Positions 56,856-64,000 of a DNA stretch of 64,000 nt are shown here, one piece after another. Source of the stretch: Pseudomonadota bacterium (GTDB lineage Bacteria > Myxococcota_A > UBA796 > GCA-2862545). Each line of letters opens with the position of its first letter. Positions within the stretch are counted from its first letter, which is position 1. The stretch spans positions 1 through 64,000 of the forward strand of contig SXOB01000042.1 in NCBI GenBank assembly GCA_005776945.1. The letters run 5' to 3'. The position numbers were made by a program, and so were the translations under genes. The notes below the pieces were generated by a model that searched no databases, was not told the DNA's origin, and saw only the letters and a list, made by a program, of their open reading frames with translations.

Positions 56856-56991
56856 CCATGCTCTGGCCCAGGGCCGGCGTCATCGACCTCAGCGCGTCGG
56901 CAAAGGCGTCCGTGCCCCACTGTATGCCGGGCTTGGACCTACAACGTCCCGATCGCCCGCGTCATACCGCACGCACCTGCGCCGCGGTGCG

Positions 56992-57264
56992 TCATTGAGC
57001 GGAACTGGAATCGAACCAAAATGCACACCACCCGGTGTAACATGTATGGTGCGCGAAGGTCAGTTCAGGACAGTCATCACTACTATCGCACGCGTATTGG
57101 CAGGTCCAACCCTGAGTGGCGAATTCAACACAAACCAGGTCTTTCCCGCACCGATTTTCGGCCTTACACGGTTCACCGTATTCGCCAGCATCACCCGCAT
57201 CCGTCTCACCTGAACCGGCGCCCGAATCCGTGTCATCGCACGCCAACAGCAATCCAACCAGCAT
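56992..57264 (-). CDS. Small Cys-rich lipoprotein A
   Basis: The 90-residue predicted lipoprotein has signal MLVGLLLAC (lipid Cys 9), an Asp/Gly/Glu spacer and a Cys-rich domain: GEPCKAENRCGKDLVC, then CQYACDSSDDCP and CYTGWC. Eight Cys are spaced as in the product of the neighbouring gene, so the two are tandem paralogues, probably disulfide-stabilised and surface-exposed. The frame is open 37 codons upstream, giving a form with basic residues before the hydrophobic core, so the start is uncertain. Function unknown. Confidence 0.55.
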   Translation of the reverse strand: MLVGLLLACDDTDSGAGSGETDAGDAGEYGEPCKAENRCGKDLVCVEFATQGWTCQYACDSSDDCPELTFAHHTCYTGWCAFWFDSSSAQ

Positions 57265-57355
57265 TCCGGTAGGTCGCGGACGAAAGAAATGGCTCCAACG
57301 CAGACGCGAGAGCCGCTGAATACCGGAGCTTGCGACACGCACGCGACCCCCCAAT

Positions 57356-57631
57356 TCAATAGATGAACGTACCACATAGGTTGTCCCAACAGACGTATTC
57401 CTCCCCGTTGGGAGGACAGTCCACCTTGTTCACACACGTCCAGAGGCACGACGCACCAGGATACTCGCAGCCCATCCCCGCTGGACAGGGATTCAAGTCG
57501 TCGCACGGCAACCCGAGATCGCTGTAGTTCGCGACATGCTGTGCAGACCCGTGCTCCTGGTCGCCACCGCACCCACAAACCGGTGCCCACGCGAGGCTTA
57601 CAACCAGCCAACCGCTAGATCGCAGCAACAT
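57356..57631 (-). CDS. Small Cys-rich lipoprotein B
   Basis: The 91-residue lipoprotein has a normal signal peptide (basic MLLRSS then a hydrophobic core ending CGC). The Cys-rich domain is GLPCDDLNPCPAGMGC, then CLWTCVNKVDCPPNGEEYVC and CGTF. Cys order and spacing match lipoprotein A, encoded 91 bp downstream on the same strand. No family recognised; similar eight-Cys motifs occur in myxobacterial lipoproteins. Confidence 0.55.
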   Translation of the reverse strand: MLLRSSGWLVVSLAWAPVCGCGGDQEHGSAQHVANYSDLGLPCDDLNPCPAGMGCEYPGASCLWTCVNKVDCPPNGEEYVCWDNLCGTFIY

Positions 57632-57946
57632 CGTCAAACTCAAGGACCGGGCCGCGGTCCGGCTGCGGATGAAAATGAGACGGTCCTCACAGTGGGGCAC
57701 GTCGTTTCTGGAATGCTTCGCGGTTTCAAAACGGACCCCAGTCCCGGCACATCAATCCATCCAGACGCGAAATCGCAACAAGGGTCGTCGGCCACTCCCT
57801 ACCTGTCCAGGCACGCGTCGAGGAACGCGGACCCGACGACGTACGCATCCGGTCAGCCCGCCGTCCCTGGTCGCTCGGCCAGAGGAAGGGTCCCTGCTCA
57901 GTGGTGCGAGGTCGTCAACCCTGCCGTTGCACCCCTGGACAACGTT
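57632..57946. other. Intergenic region, about 315 bp
   Basis: Between lipoprotein B start and response-regulator stop. No supported gene, RNA or hairpin was seen. It should carry the promoter for the two Cys-rich lipoproteins. Confidence 0.4.
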
Positions 57947-58573
57947 TCAGCCGAGGTGTCCTGTGCGCCGTCCCACGTAGCGGGCCAACTCGACGGGCCC
58001 ATGCAAGCCGAGCTTCGTCAGCGATGCGCGCCGGTGGACTTCGACTGTCCTCACACTGATGCCGAGCCGATCGGCGACGTCTCGGTTGGTCGACCCGTTT
58101 CCGACGAGCAGCGTCACCTCTCGTTCGCGATTCGTCAGGCGTTCCCACGCATCCGCGGCGGCTCCCGCTGTAGTGGGTCGCCAGGACGCGGGAACGTGGC
58201 GTTTGCCGGCGGCGGTCTCCTGAAGGGCCCGAGCGACGGTCGAGGTCGCGGCGTCCTTGGTGACGAACCCGTCGACGTTGCGCAGCGCCTGCGCGATGAC
58301 GGCTTCGCTCGAACACTGGCTTAGCAGCAGTACGTGGGGTCGCGGGGGCCCAAGATCCGCGAGGCGTCGCGCGACTTCGAGGCCGTCGAGGCCGGTCAGC
58401 TCGAGATTGAGGGTGACGATGGCCGGCCGTAGTCGTTCCACGAGCGCCATCGCCTCGAGGCCGTCCCCCGTTTCGCCGACGACGTCGAAACCGAGGGCAC
58501 GGGCCAAGGCAGCGAGACCTGCTCGCAACACGGGTTGGTCGTCGACGATGAGGAGCGAGCGCGTTGATGCCAT
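57947..58573 (-). CDS. NarL/LuxR-type response regulator lacking the phospho-acceptor Asp
   Basis: The 208-residue protein has a receiver domain (1-120) and a LuxR-type HTH (about 140-205, with LTNREREVTLLVGNGSTNRD and SVRTVEVHRRASLTKLGL). The acidic pocket DD is present (LLIVDDQP, residues 11-12), and the conserved Lys is in FVTKDA. At the phospho-acceptor site the usual LLDLxLPGLDG reads TLNLELTGLDG, so Asp is replaced by Asn56 and Pro by Thr60. It is probably phosphorylation-independent or ligand-controlled. No histidine kinase gene lies nearby. Confidence 0.87.
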   Translation of the reverse strand: MASTRSLLIVDDQPVLRAGLAALARALGFDVVGETGDGLEAMALVERLRPAIVTLNLELTGLDGLEVARRLADLGPPRPHVLLLSQCSSEAVIAQALRNVDGFVTKDAATSTVARALQETAAGKRHVPASWRPTTAGAAADAWERLTNREREVTLLVGNGSTNRDVADRLGISVRTVEVHRRASLTKLGLHGPVELARYVGRRTGHLG

Positions 58574-58695
58574 CGCCCCGGCGGTGCGGCCTCAGGTCGG
58601 ATTGGTTCCGTCTCAGATGACGGGGGAGCGAATCCAGCCAGATTCTAGCTACCTAGTTTGGCAAGGAGATACGCGACAGTACGTAGGGACGAACG

Positions 58696-59544
58696 TCAGA
58701 TGCGACGAAGCTTGATCTCGACGTCGCCGGACCAGTGGTTCGCAAACGCCCGAACACAGGTGTCCAGGTAGCGATCGTAGTCGTCGTAGACGCGGTCGCC
58801 CCATTGAGCGCGGATCGTGCCTTCGTTCAAGCGAAGGCGGCGCAGCCACTCGCCCGTCGTCCGACCGTAGTCCTTGCGGAGCATGTGAAGCTCCTCGATC
58901 TCCCAGTGAGGCGTGACGGCCTGGACGATTTCCTCGATGCGGGGATTGAGGCCGCCAGGAAAGATGACGTCGGCCGTGAAGGCGAGGTCTTCGAGATCCT
59001 TGCGGGCGCGGGGGATGCGATTGCGCAGGATCGCCTGGAAGCCGAAGCAGGCGCCAGGGCGCACCCAGGTCGCCAGTCGGTTGAAATAGGCGCGGTAGAG
59101 GTCGACCGCGAGCCCTTGGCGCGCCTGAGCGGGCGAGCAGAGGTGGTCGATCATCTCGACGCTGATGAGCCCGTCGAAGGGGACGGCCGGCTCATAGGTG
59201 TGGTAGTCCTGCAGCAAGAACGTGGCGTTGGGCAGCTTGCGGGCATGGCACCACGCGAGTTGCTCCGTGCTCAGCGTGATGCCCGTTGCGTGGCGGATTC
59301 CCAAGCGGCTGACGACGTCGATCGCCGAGCCCCAGCCGGAGCCGATGTCGAGGACCGTCTTGTCGGGGCCGAGTTCCGCGAAGCGGTACAGGCGCTGGGC
59401 CTTGGCTTCTTGGGCCTCCTCGAGCGTCATGTCGTCGCGCTCGTACCAGGCCGACGTGTAGTGCATGTTCTTGTCGAGCCACAGCGCGAAGAATTCGTTC
59501 GAAACGCTGTACGATAGGTCGATCTCGGCCTGAGTGCTGGTCAT
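58696..59544 (-). CDS. Cyclopropane-fatty-acid-synthase-family methyltransferase
   Basis: The 282-residue SAM methyltransferase begins SYSVSNEFFALWLDKNMHYT, like the YDxSNEFFxLWLDxxMxYS start of the CFA/mycolic-acid cyclopropane synthases without their N-terminal domain. SAM motif I is TVLDIGSGWGSAIDVVSRLG (about 63-82), followed by TGITLSTEQLAWC. A late DYGRTTGEWLRRLRLNE segment is also typical. It may modify lipid acyl chains or a small molecule. It follows the epimerase gene by 23 bp. Confidence 0.85.
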   Translation of the reverse strand: MTSTQAEIDLSYSVSNEFFALWLDKNMHYTSAWYERDDMTLEEAQEAKAQRLYRFAELGPDKTVLDIGSGWGSAIDVVSRLGIRHATGITLSTEQLAWCHARKLPNATFLLQDYHTYEPAVPFDGLISVEMIDHLCSPAQARQGLAVDLYRAYFNRLATWVRPGACFGFQAILRNRIPRARKDLEDLAFTADVIFPGGLNPRIEEIVQAVTPHWEIEELHMLRKDYGRTTGEWLRRLRLNEGTIRAQWGDRVYDDYDRYLDTCVRAFANHWSGDVEIKLRRI

Positions 59545-59567
59545 GGGTCCATCCGCGACGCGCTGCC

Positions 59568-60575
59568 CTATGCCCGCGATGGCCGCTCGGGCAACCCGTG
59601 GTAGCTCCGGTACCAGGCAACGAAGCGGCGGACGCCTTCCGCCAAGGGCGTAGCGGGCCGGAAACCGACCGCTTCGAACAGATCGGTGGCGTCGGCGGCG
59701 GTGGCGATGGCGTCGCCCGCGGCGAGCGGCGCATGTTGCGTCTTCGCCGTGCGGCCTGTGGCCGCTTCGATGGTGGCGACCAACGTCATCAGGTCGACGG
59801 GGTCCGCGTTGCCGACGTTGTAGAGGCGCCAGGGGGCGGCCGCCGTCGCCAGATCGGGGACCGGCACGGAGGTCGGCGGACGGTCGATGACGCGGATGAC
59901 GGCCTCCACGACATCGTCGATGTAGGTCATGTCGCGCGACATGGCGCCATGATTGAACAGGACAATGGGCTCGTCGGCCAGCAGTGCCCTCGTGAACTTG
60001 TAGATCGCCATGTCGGGGCGGCCCCAGGGGCCGTCGACCGTGAAGAAGCGGAGGCCGGTGGCCGGAAGGCCAAAGAGGTGGGCGTAACTGTGGGCCATGA
60101 GCTCATTTGCGCGCTTGGTCGCGGCGTAGAGGCTCAGCGGGTGGTCGGCCGCGTCGTGTTCGCTGAAGGGCAGCTGCCCGGAACCGTAGACGGATGACGA
60201 ACTAGCGTAGACGAGGTGGGGAACGCGTCCGTGGCGGCACCCCTCGAGGATGTGGAGGAAGCCGGTGAGATTGGCGGCCGCGTAGACATGGGGCTGGTCG
60301 ATCCCGTGGCGGACCCCGGCCTGGGCGGCAAGGTGAATGACGGCGGCGAAGGGCTGCGAAAAAACAGCCTCCACGGCGGCGCGGTCGGCCAGGTCGGCCT
60401 CGACCATGCGGAACCCCCGATGGGCCACCAATTCGGCCACGCGGGCCCGCTTGAGCGCGGGGTCGTAGTAGGGGTTCATGTCGTCGAAGCCGACGACGTC
60501 GTGTCCGAGCTGCAACAGCCGAAGGGCGACGTGGAAGCCGATGAAGCCCGCTGCTCCCGTCACCAGGTAGGCCAC
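59568..60575 (-). CDS. NAD-dependent sugar epimerase (UDP-glucuronate 4-epimerase-like)
   Basis: The 335-residue extended SDR has the NAD motif YLVTGAAGFIGFHVALRL (GxxGxxG, about 3-20), GFDDMNPYYDPALKRAR (characteristic of uronate epimerases), HLAAQAGVRHGIDQP, the catalytic YAATKRANE (YxxxK, about 150) and RFFTVDGPWGRPDMA. It should interconvert UDP-glucuronate and UDP-galacturonate or a related sugar for surface polysaccharide. The start is GTG 60575 with GGGGAG just upstream; the coding sequence is open further, but homology begins here. Confidence 0.9.
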   Translation of the reverse strand: MAYLVTGAAGFIGFHVALRLLQLGHDVVGFDDMNPYYDPALKRARVAELVAHRGFRMVEADLADRAAVEAVFSQPFAAVIHLAAQAGVRHGIDQPHVYAAANLTGFLHILEGCRHGRVPHLVYASSSSVYGSGQLPFSEHDAADHPLSLYAATKRANELMAHSYAHLFGLPATGLRFFTVDGPWGRPDMAIYKFTRALLADEPIVLFNHGAMSRDMTYIDDVVEAVIRVIDRPPTSVPVPDLATAAAPWRLYNVGNADPVDLMTLVATIEAATGRTAKTQHAPLAAGDAIATAADATDLFEAVGFRPATPLAEGVRRFVAWYRSYHGLPERPSRA

Positions 60576-60619
60576 CTGCTCCCCCTGCCCGCGGTTAGCG
60601 CGCCGGGCGGGAGGGCGGC

Positions 60620-61345
60620 ATGGTCCAGCTGCTTGTGAGCGCGGCACTGGCCGTCCCCGTCGACGTGGACGCCCTGAAGCGGACCCTTGGGGAGGTCGCG
60701 CCAATTCGGGCTCAACGCGGAGCGTCCAAGGTGCCGCAAATCCCGGATGCGTCCCGCTGGATGGCGGCTCAGACGGGCAAGGTGGAGACGGGCCTGGTCG
60801 AGATTCCGGGGCATGCGGCTCGGCTTGGCTGGGGCGTCGGAGCGGTGGACGTGAACGCCGCGAAGCTGATGGCTGCGCTGAGCGATGACCAGAGCAAGCC
60901 CAACTACACGTCGCTCGAGCGCGTGGTGCTGGTCGACGGTCGTTGGTGCGCGCCCAAGCGTCGCGTGCTGCAGTTCCTGCCGATGGGTTTGGTGACCGAC
61001 CGATGGTGGGTGGTCGATCAAGCGGTGCAGACGCAGCTCGCGCAGGCGAGCGCAGGACGGATGTTGGAGACTACGTGGCACAGCGTCGAAGATCCGGTCC
61101 TTTCCGGCGAGGCCGCAACGGTAGCCGCAGGTGGCATTTCCATCGCTTTTACGCAGGGCGCGTGGCTGCTCATCCCCCTGGGGCCGGAGACGACCTGGGT
61201 CGAATACCACGCTTGGTCTGACCCGGGCGGTTCGGTGCCCGCGGCCCTTGCGAGCCGGTTTGCGGCGTCTGGCATTCCGGATGCGATCGCAGGGATGGTC
61301 GCGTTGGCGAAGGCGGGGCCGCGGTGCGCGGTCGCGCCGGGCTGA
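60620..61345 (+). CDS. Exported START-like (SRPBCC) domain protein
   Basis: The 241-residue protein has a very short signal (MVQLLVSAALA, cleavage before VPVD) with no basic residue. TAG at 60596 excludes an earlier start. The body (about 35-200) resembles START/polyketide-cyclase-like lipid-binding folds: RRVLQFLPMGLVTDRWWVVD, WHSVEDPVLSG, and AWLLIPLGPETTWVEYHAWS, then DPGGSVPAALASRFAASGIP. This last pattern is common in bacterial START-like proteins. Probable periplasmic lipid-binding protein. It is divergent from the epimerase gene. Confidence 0.62.
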   Translation: MVQLLVSAALAVPVDVDALKRTLGEVAPIRAQRGASKVPQIPDASRWMAAQTGKVETGLVEIPGHAARLGWGVGAVDVNAAKLMAALSDDQSKPNYTSLERVVLVDGRWCAPKRRVLQFLPMGLVTDRWWVVDQAVQTQLAQASAGRMLETTWHSVEDPVLSGEAATVAAGGISIAFTQGAWLLIPLGPETTWVEYHAWSDPGGSVPAALASRFAASGIPDAIAGMVALAKAGPRCAVAPG

Positions 61346-61408
61346 GACGGAAGGGATCATCCAAGAGGGTTTGGGCAACCCTCATGTTAGTGGCCAAGGG
61401 GAGGCGGC

Positions 61409-63124
61409 ATGGTGGCCTTTTGGACCTGGCTGGCGTGCGCGGTGGATTCAGAGACGACGGGCGCAACCCCGACCCGCCCACCGGCCGTCGCTGAGTCCTG
61501 CGCCAACCAGATTGACGACGACGGCGACGGTTTGGCAGACTGCCTGGATTCCGATTGCGACGGCCGGTGTCTCGAGACCTGTACCGACGAACGCGACAAC
61601 GATGGCGACGGCGCCGTCGATTGTGCGGACTCGGACTGCAACGAACCCACCTGCGCCGAAGATTGTACGGACGCCCGCGACAACGACGCCGATGGCGCCG
61701 CCGATTGTTCGGACTCCGATTGCTCCATTGCGGATTGCGACGAGTTGTGCGCCGATGCCAGAGACAATGACGGCGATGCCCTCGTCGATTGCGACGACCC
61801 CGATTGTGACGGGAGTTGCGACGAGGTGTGCGACGATGGTCGGGACAACGACCTGAGCGGCGCCGCGGACTGCGATGACCCATCCTGCACGGACGTCTGC
61901 GCCGAGGACTGCGTCAATGGCGTCGACGATGACGCCGATTTCCTGGTCGATTGTGCGGACGACGAGTGCGACGCCTCCTGCGACGCCGATGGCGATGGTT
62001 GGGTCGCGCTCGCCCTTGGTGGCGACGACTGCGACGACGCCGATTCCGCCGTGAATCCAGGGGCGGAAGAGGTCTGCAATGGGTGGGACGACAATTGCGA
62101 CGGCCTCGCCGACGAAGACGACCCCGCTTTGGACATCTCCACGCAGATTTGGTTCTACCATGACGACGACGGAGACGGGTTTGGCGTGTATCCGGACCCG
62201 TTGGCGGTCTGGGCGTGCACAGCGCCTGAGGGAATGTCGGCCGATGCAACCGACTGTTTGGACACTGATCCTGCCGTAAATCCCGCGGCGATCGAGGCAT
62301 GCAATGGCCTCGACGACGATTGCGACGGGCTGAAGGACGACGCGGACCCGTCGGTGGACCTCTCCACGGCCGGTGACTGGTTCCCGGACTTGGACGGCGA
62401 CGGCTGGGGCGCCGGCGTCGGCGTTCCGTCTTGCGCGCCGCCCGTGGGCCACGTCGACAATGACGAAGATTGTGACGACGCAGACCCCAGCATCGGTGCC
62501 CCGACCGATTTTTGGTTCGACGATGATGGCGATGGGTTTGGCGAGGGCGCGCTTCTTGGGGTCGTCGACTGCTCGTCCCCGATCCCGGGGTGGGTGGCGG
62601 TGAGCCTGGGGCTGGATTGCGACGACGTTGACCCGGGCGTGTTCCCTGGGGCACCCGAGACCTGCGAGGACGGTCTGGACCAGGATTGTGACGGCGCCGA
62701 CGATACTTGTTGTGTCGCACCTACGCCGGATTGCGTCGCGCACGTCAACGGGGACGGCTGCTACACGTTCTGCTCACCCAGTTTGAACTGGGAGGACGCC
62801 CAAGCGGCGTGTGCAGCGGACGGCGCATTTCTTGTGTCGATCGGCGATCCGGTCGAGGAGACCTGGGTGGACGCCACGATCGACGTCGCGGGCGCTGGCT
62901 TCGGGATCATCGGTTCTTCCTGGTGGATGGGCTTCAACGACCGGACCTTGGAAGGAACATGGGTTTGGGACGACGGAAGCCTGGTCGCCATCACGCACTG
63001 GTACCCAGGTGAGCCCAACGACTCGGGCGGCGAGGACTGTGGCACCTTGAATCGCTTCCATCCCGACTTGGGCTGGAATGACGACGCGTGCCACACGACA
63101 AAACCCTACGTCTGCGAGCGCTGA
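61409..63124 (+). CDS. MopE-like Asp-rich lipoprotein with C-terminal C-type lectin domain
   Basis: The 571-residue surface lipoprotein has a short signal MVAFWTWLAC (lipid Cys 10); TAG at 61388 excludes an upstream start, and GGGGAGG precedes the ATG. About residues 30-190 carry short Cys-paired repeats (CTDERDNDGDGAVDCADSDC type). About 190-430 carry MopE-type Asp-rich repeats. About 434-571 form a C-type-lectin-like domain with GCYTFC, WEDAQAAC, WMGFNDRTLEGTWVW, GEPND (EPN sugar-selectivity motif) and GWNDDAC (WND Ca2+ motif). EPN usually means mannose-type ligands. A calcium-dependent adhesin is likely. Confidence 0.85.
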   Translation: MVAFWTWLACAVDSETTGATPTRPPAVAESCANQIDDDGDGLADCLDSDCDGRCLETCTDERDNDGDGAVDCADSDCNEPTCAEDCTDARDNDADGAADCSDSDCSIADCDELCADARDNDGDALVDCDDPDCDGSCDEVCDDGRDNDLSGAADCDDPSCTDVCAEDCVNGVDDDADFLVDCADDECDASCDADGDGWVALALGGDDCDDADSAVNPGAEEVCNGWDDNCDGLADEDDPALDISTQIWFYHDDDGDGFGVYPDPLAVWACTAPEGMSADATDCLDTDPAVNPAAIEACNGLDDDCDGLKDDADPSVDLSTAGDWFPDLDGDGWGAGVGVPSCAPPVGHVDNDEDCDDADPSIGAPTDFWFDDDGDGFGEGALLGVVDCSSPIPGWVAVSLGLDCDDVDPGVFPGAPETCEDGLDQDCDGADDTCCVAPTPDCVAHVNGDGCYTFCSPSLNWEDAQAACAADGAFLVSIGDPVEETWVDATIDVAGAGFGIIGSSWWMGFNDRTLEGTWVWDDGSLVAITHWYPGEPNDSGGEDCGTLNRFHPDLGWNDDACHTTKPYVCER

Positions 63125-63155
63125 GCCCTCGGGGGCTCGCGACGGACGTCGGATT

Positions 63156-64000
63156 TCAGAACGTACAGACCTCGGTCTCGTCGATCCAGGCCTCGATGAG
63201 GCCCAGCGCGGTGAGATCGAGTACCTCGGTGCCAACGGGCGGCATCCGGAAGGCGCCAAGGTCGGCCATCCGCAGGTACAGGACGCTGTTCTCGGGGTGG
63301 CCGGGGGCCAGAATTCGCGCGTCCGCGCCAGCCCCGAGGTCCTCACCGAAGGGCGCGACGTCACAGTAGTTCGGGAATTCGGAGAGGTAGTGGAAGTCCT
63401 GAGGCCCGCTACCGGCGCCCTCGCCGTGGCAGTAGGCGCAGTTGGCGTGCAGATAGGCGCGTCCTCGATCCTGGAGTGACGCTGTCTCGTCGTCCAGGGC
63501 GGGCAAAGCGGGCAACGTCTCCGGCGGCCCCGGATCCGTCGCAAAGAGCCCGATGGCCTGCCAGGTCGCGATTTGGTTCGCCAGGCGGCCGTTGGGGTAG
63601 GCCCACGTCGCGTTGAGCTGCAGCGTCTCCGCGCCCACCGCGCGCCCGGCTGTCGATGTGTGGCAGTCCATGCACTGCGCCGTCGGGAAGGTCCAGCTGC
63701 GCCCCATCACGTCTGTCGTGACGTTGTCGTCCAGCAAGTCCGCGTCGGTGTGGTCCTCGTTCCACTGATAGGTGTAGCCGGCCCACTCGCCGTCGTTGTG
63801 GCGCATGAGGAGGCGCGTCTCGAAGATGACGCCGTCGTAGGCGAACGTCTTGAGCATCACGGTCCCGATCGGGAATTCGAAGTCGCCGTCGTCGCCAAGC
63901 TCGATGGTCGTGCCATCGGGAATCGCGAGGTAGCGACTCTTTTCGGCGTCGTCGCTCCACAGCGCCACCGTGACATCGAACGGAATCATCGCGGTGGACG
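63156..64000 (-). CDS. SO_2930/HNE_0200-type di-haem c-type cytochrome, partial
   Basis: The reading frame extends beyond the right edge: before the Met at 63989 the codons for STA are open, so the true start is outside. Visible family features are FDVTVALWSDDAEKSRYLAI, PIGTVMLKTFAYD, ETRLLMRHNDGEWAGYTYQW, and two haem motifs CMDCH (about 109 from that Met) and CAYCH (about 188), with NSVLYLRM and FRMPPVG in the last haem domain. This matches the exported di-haem proteins called SO_2930 or HNE_0200 family. It converges with the lectin-domain gene. Confidence 0.8.
   Translation of the reverse strand, partial: STAMIPFDVTVALWSDDAEKSRYLAIPDGTTIELGDDGDFEFPIGTVMLKTFAYDGVIFETRLLMRHNDGEWAGYTYQWNEDHTDADLLDDNVTTDVMGRSWTFPTAQCMDCHTSTAGRAVGAETLQLNATWAYPNGRLANQIATWQAIGLFATDPGPPETLPALPALDDETASLQDRGRAYLHANCAYCHGEGAGSGPQDFHYLSEFPNYCDVAPFGEDLGAGADARILAPGHPENSVLYLRMADLGAFRMPPVGTEVLDLTALGLIEAWIDETEVCTF

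Larger units (their letters stand above)
56140..56991. other. Gene-poor region, about 850 bp
   Basis: No convincing intact gene was found. Base composition and codon pattern look less GC3-biased than in flanking genes. The region holds a hairpin (56367-56389) and a possible degraded reading frame (56604-56855), described separately. Confidence 0.45.

Noticed and set aside
56990-57080. tRNA-like T-arm (GGTTCGATTCC on the minus strand)
   Set aside because: It is part of the coding end of Cys-rich lipoprotein A. No matching acceptor stem, D-arm or anticodon arm was found upstream.

Overview
The window is very GC-rich and gene-dense, on both strands, with many 4-nt start/stop overlaps (ATGA, GTGA). 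Gene content points to an uncultured deltaproteobacterial/Myxococcota-like, Gram-negative organism: a YlxR-L7Ae fusion, an AgmX/PglI-type plus Sel1 protein, CpaF, Asp-rich MopE-like surface proteins, LolA/LolCDE-like export genes and low-potential c-type cytochromes. No rRNA, tRNA, CRISPR array or insertion sequence was seen. The taxonomic statement is an inference from protein families only.

Layout. 1-3.6 kb: rimP-nusA-ylxR-infB transcription/translation operon (minus strand; infB runs off the left edge). 3.7-8.8 kb: a family 2 glycosyltransferase, an AgmX/Sel1 protein, hpt and a DAO-type oxidoreductase. 8.8-17.9 kb, plus strand: amidohydrolase, YlxP, a lipoprotein, then a zinc-ribbon membrane protein, a membrane pseudokinase and a PqqB-like hydrolase. 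17.9-24.1 kb: CpaF with a Thr-Gly tract, an EEP nuclease/phosphatase, and a sulfatase-like/arylsulfotransferase-like lipoprotein pair. 24.1-30.6 kb, minus strand: an outer-membrane protein, an ABC ATPase, two FtsX-type permeases, a LolA-like carrier, a haem lipoprotein and a methyltransferase. 30.7-43.1 kb: housekeeping genes (corA, rluA-family, ligA, SCP2, malQ, pgi, a POT transporter, MBOAT). 43.2-51.1 kb: an ABC-F ATPase, a MopE-like protein, an ATP-grasp ligase, an S51-like peptidase and an esterase. 51.1-58.6 kb: a gene-poor block holding a probable selenoprotein, a LysR regulator, small Cys-rich lipoproteins and an atypical response regulator. 58.7-64 kb: CFA-synthase-like enzyme, sugar epimerase, START-like protein, MopE/C-type-lectin protein and a cytochrome running off the right edge.

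The strongest unusual signals are these. (1) A lipoprotein with beta-propeller and thioredoxin-like domains is interrupted by one in-frame TGA exactly at the first Cys of a CxxC motif, with a bacterial-SECIS-like hairpin downstream, so it is probably a selenoprotein. (2) At least seven exported proteins have very short signal peptides without a basic n-region, and for these the reading frame leaves no upstream start. (3) Two signalling proteins have lost catalytic residues: a kinase with HRN and GWD in place of HRD and DFG, and a response regulator with Asn at the phospho-acceptor. (4) An intrinsic terminator sits directly before the rimP start. (5) A cluster of seven A-to-C/T-to-G-type changes destroys the IF-2 P-loop at the left edge and looks like sequence error.
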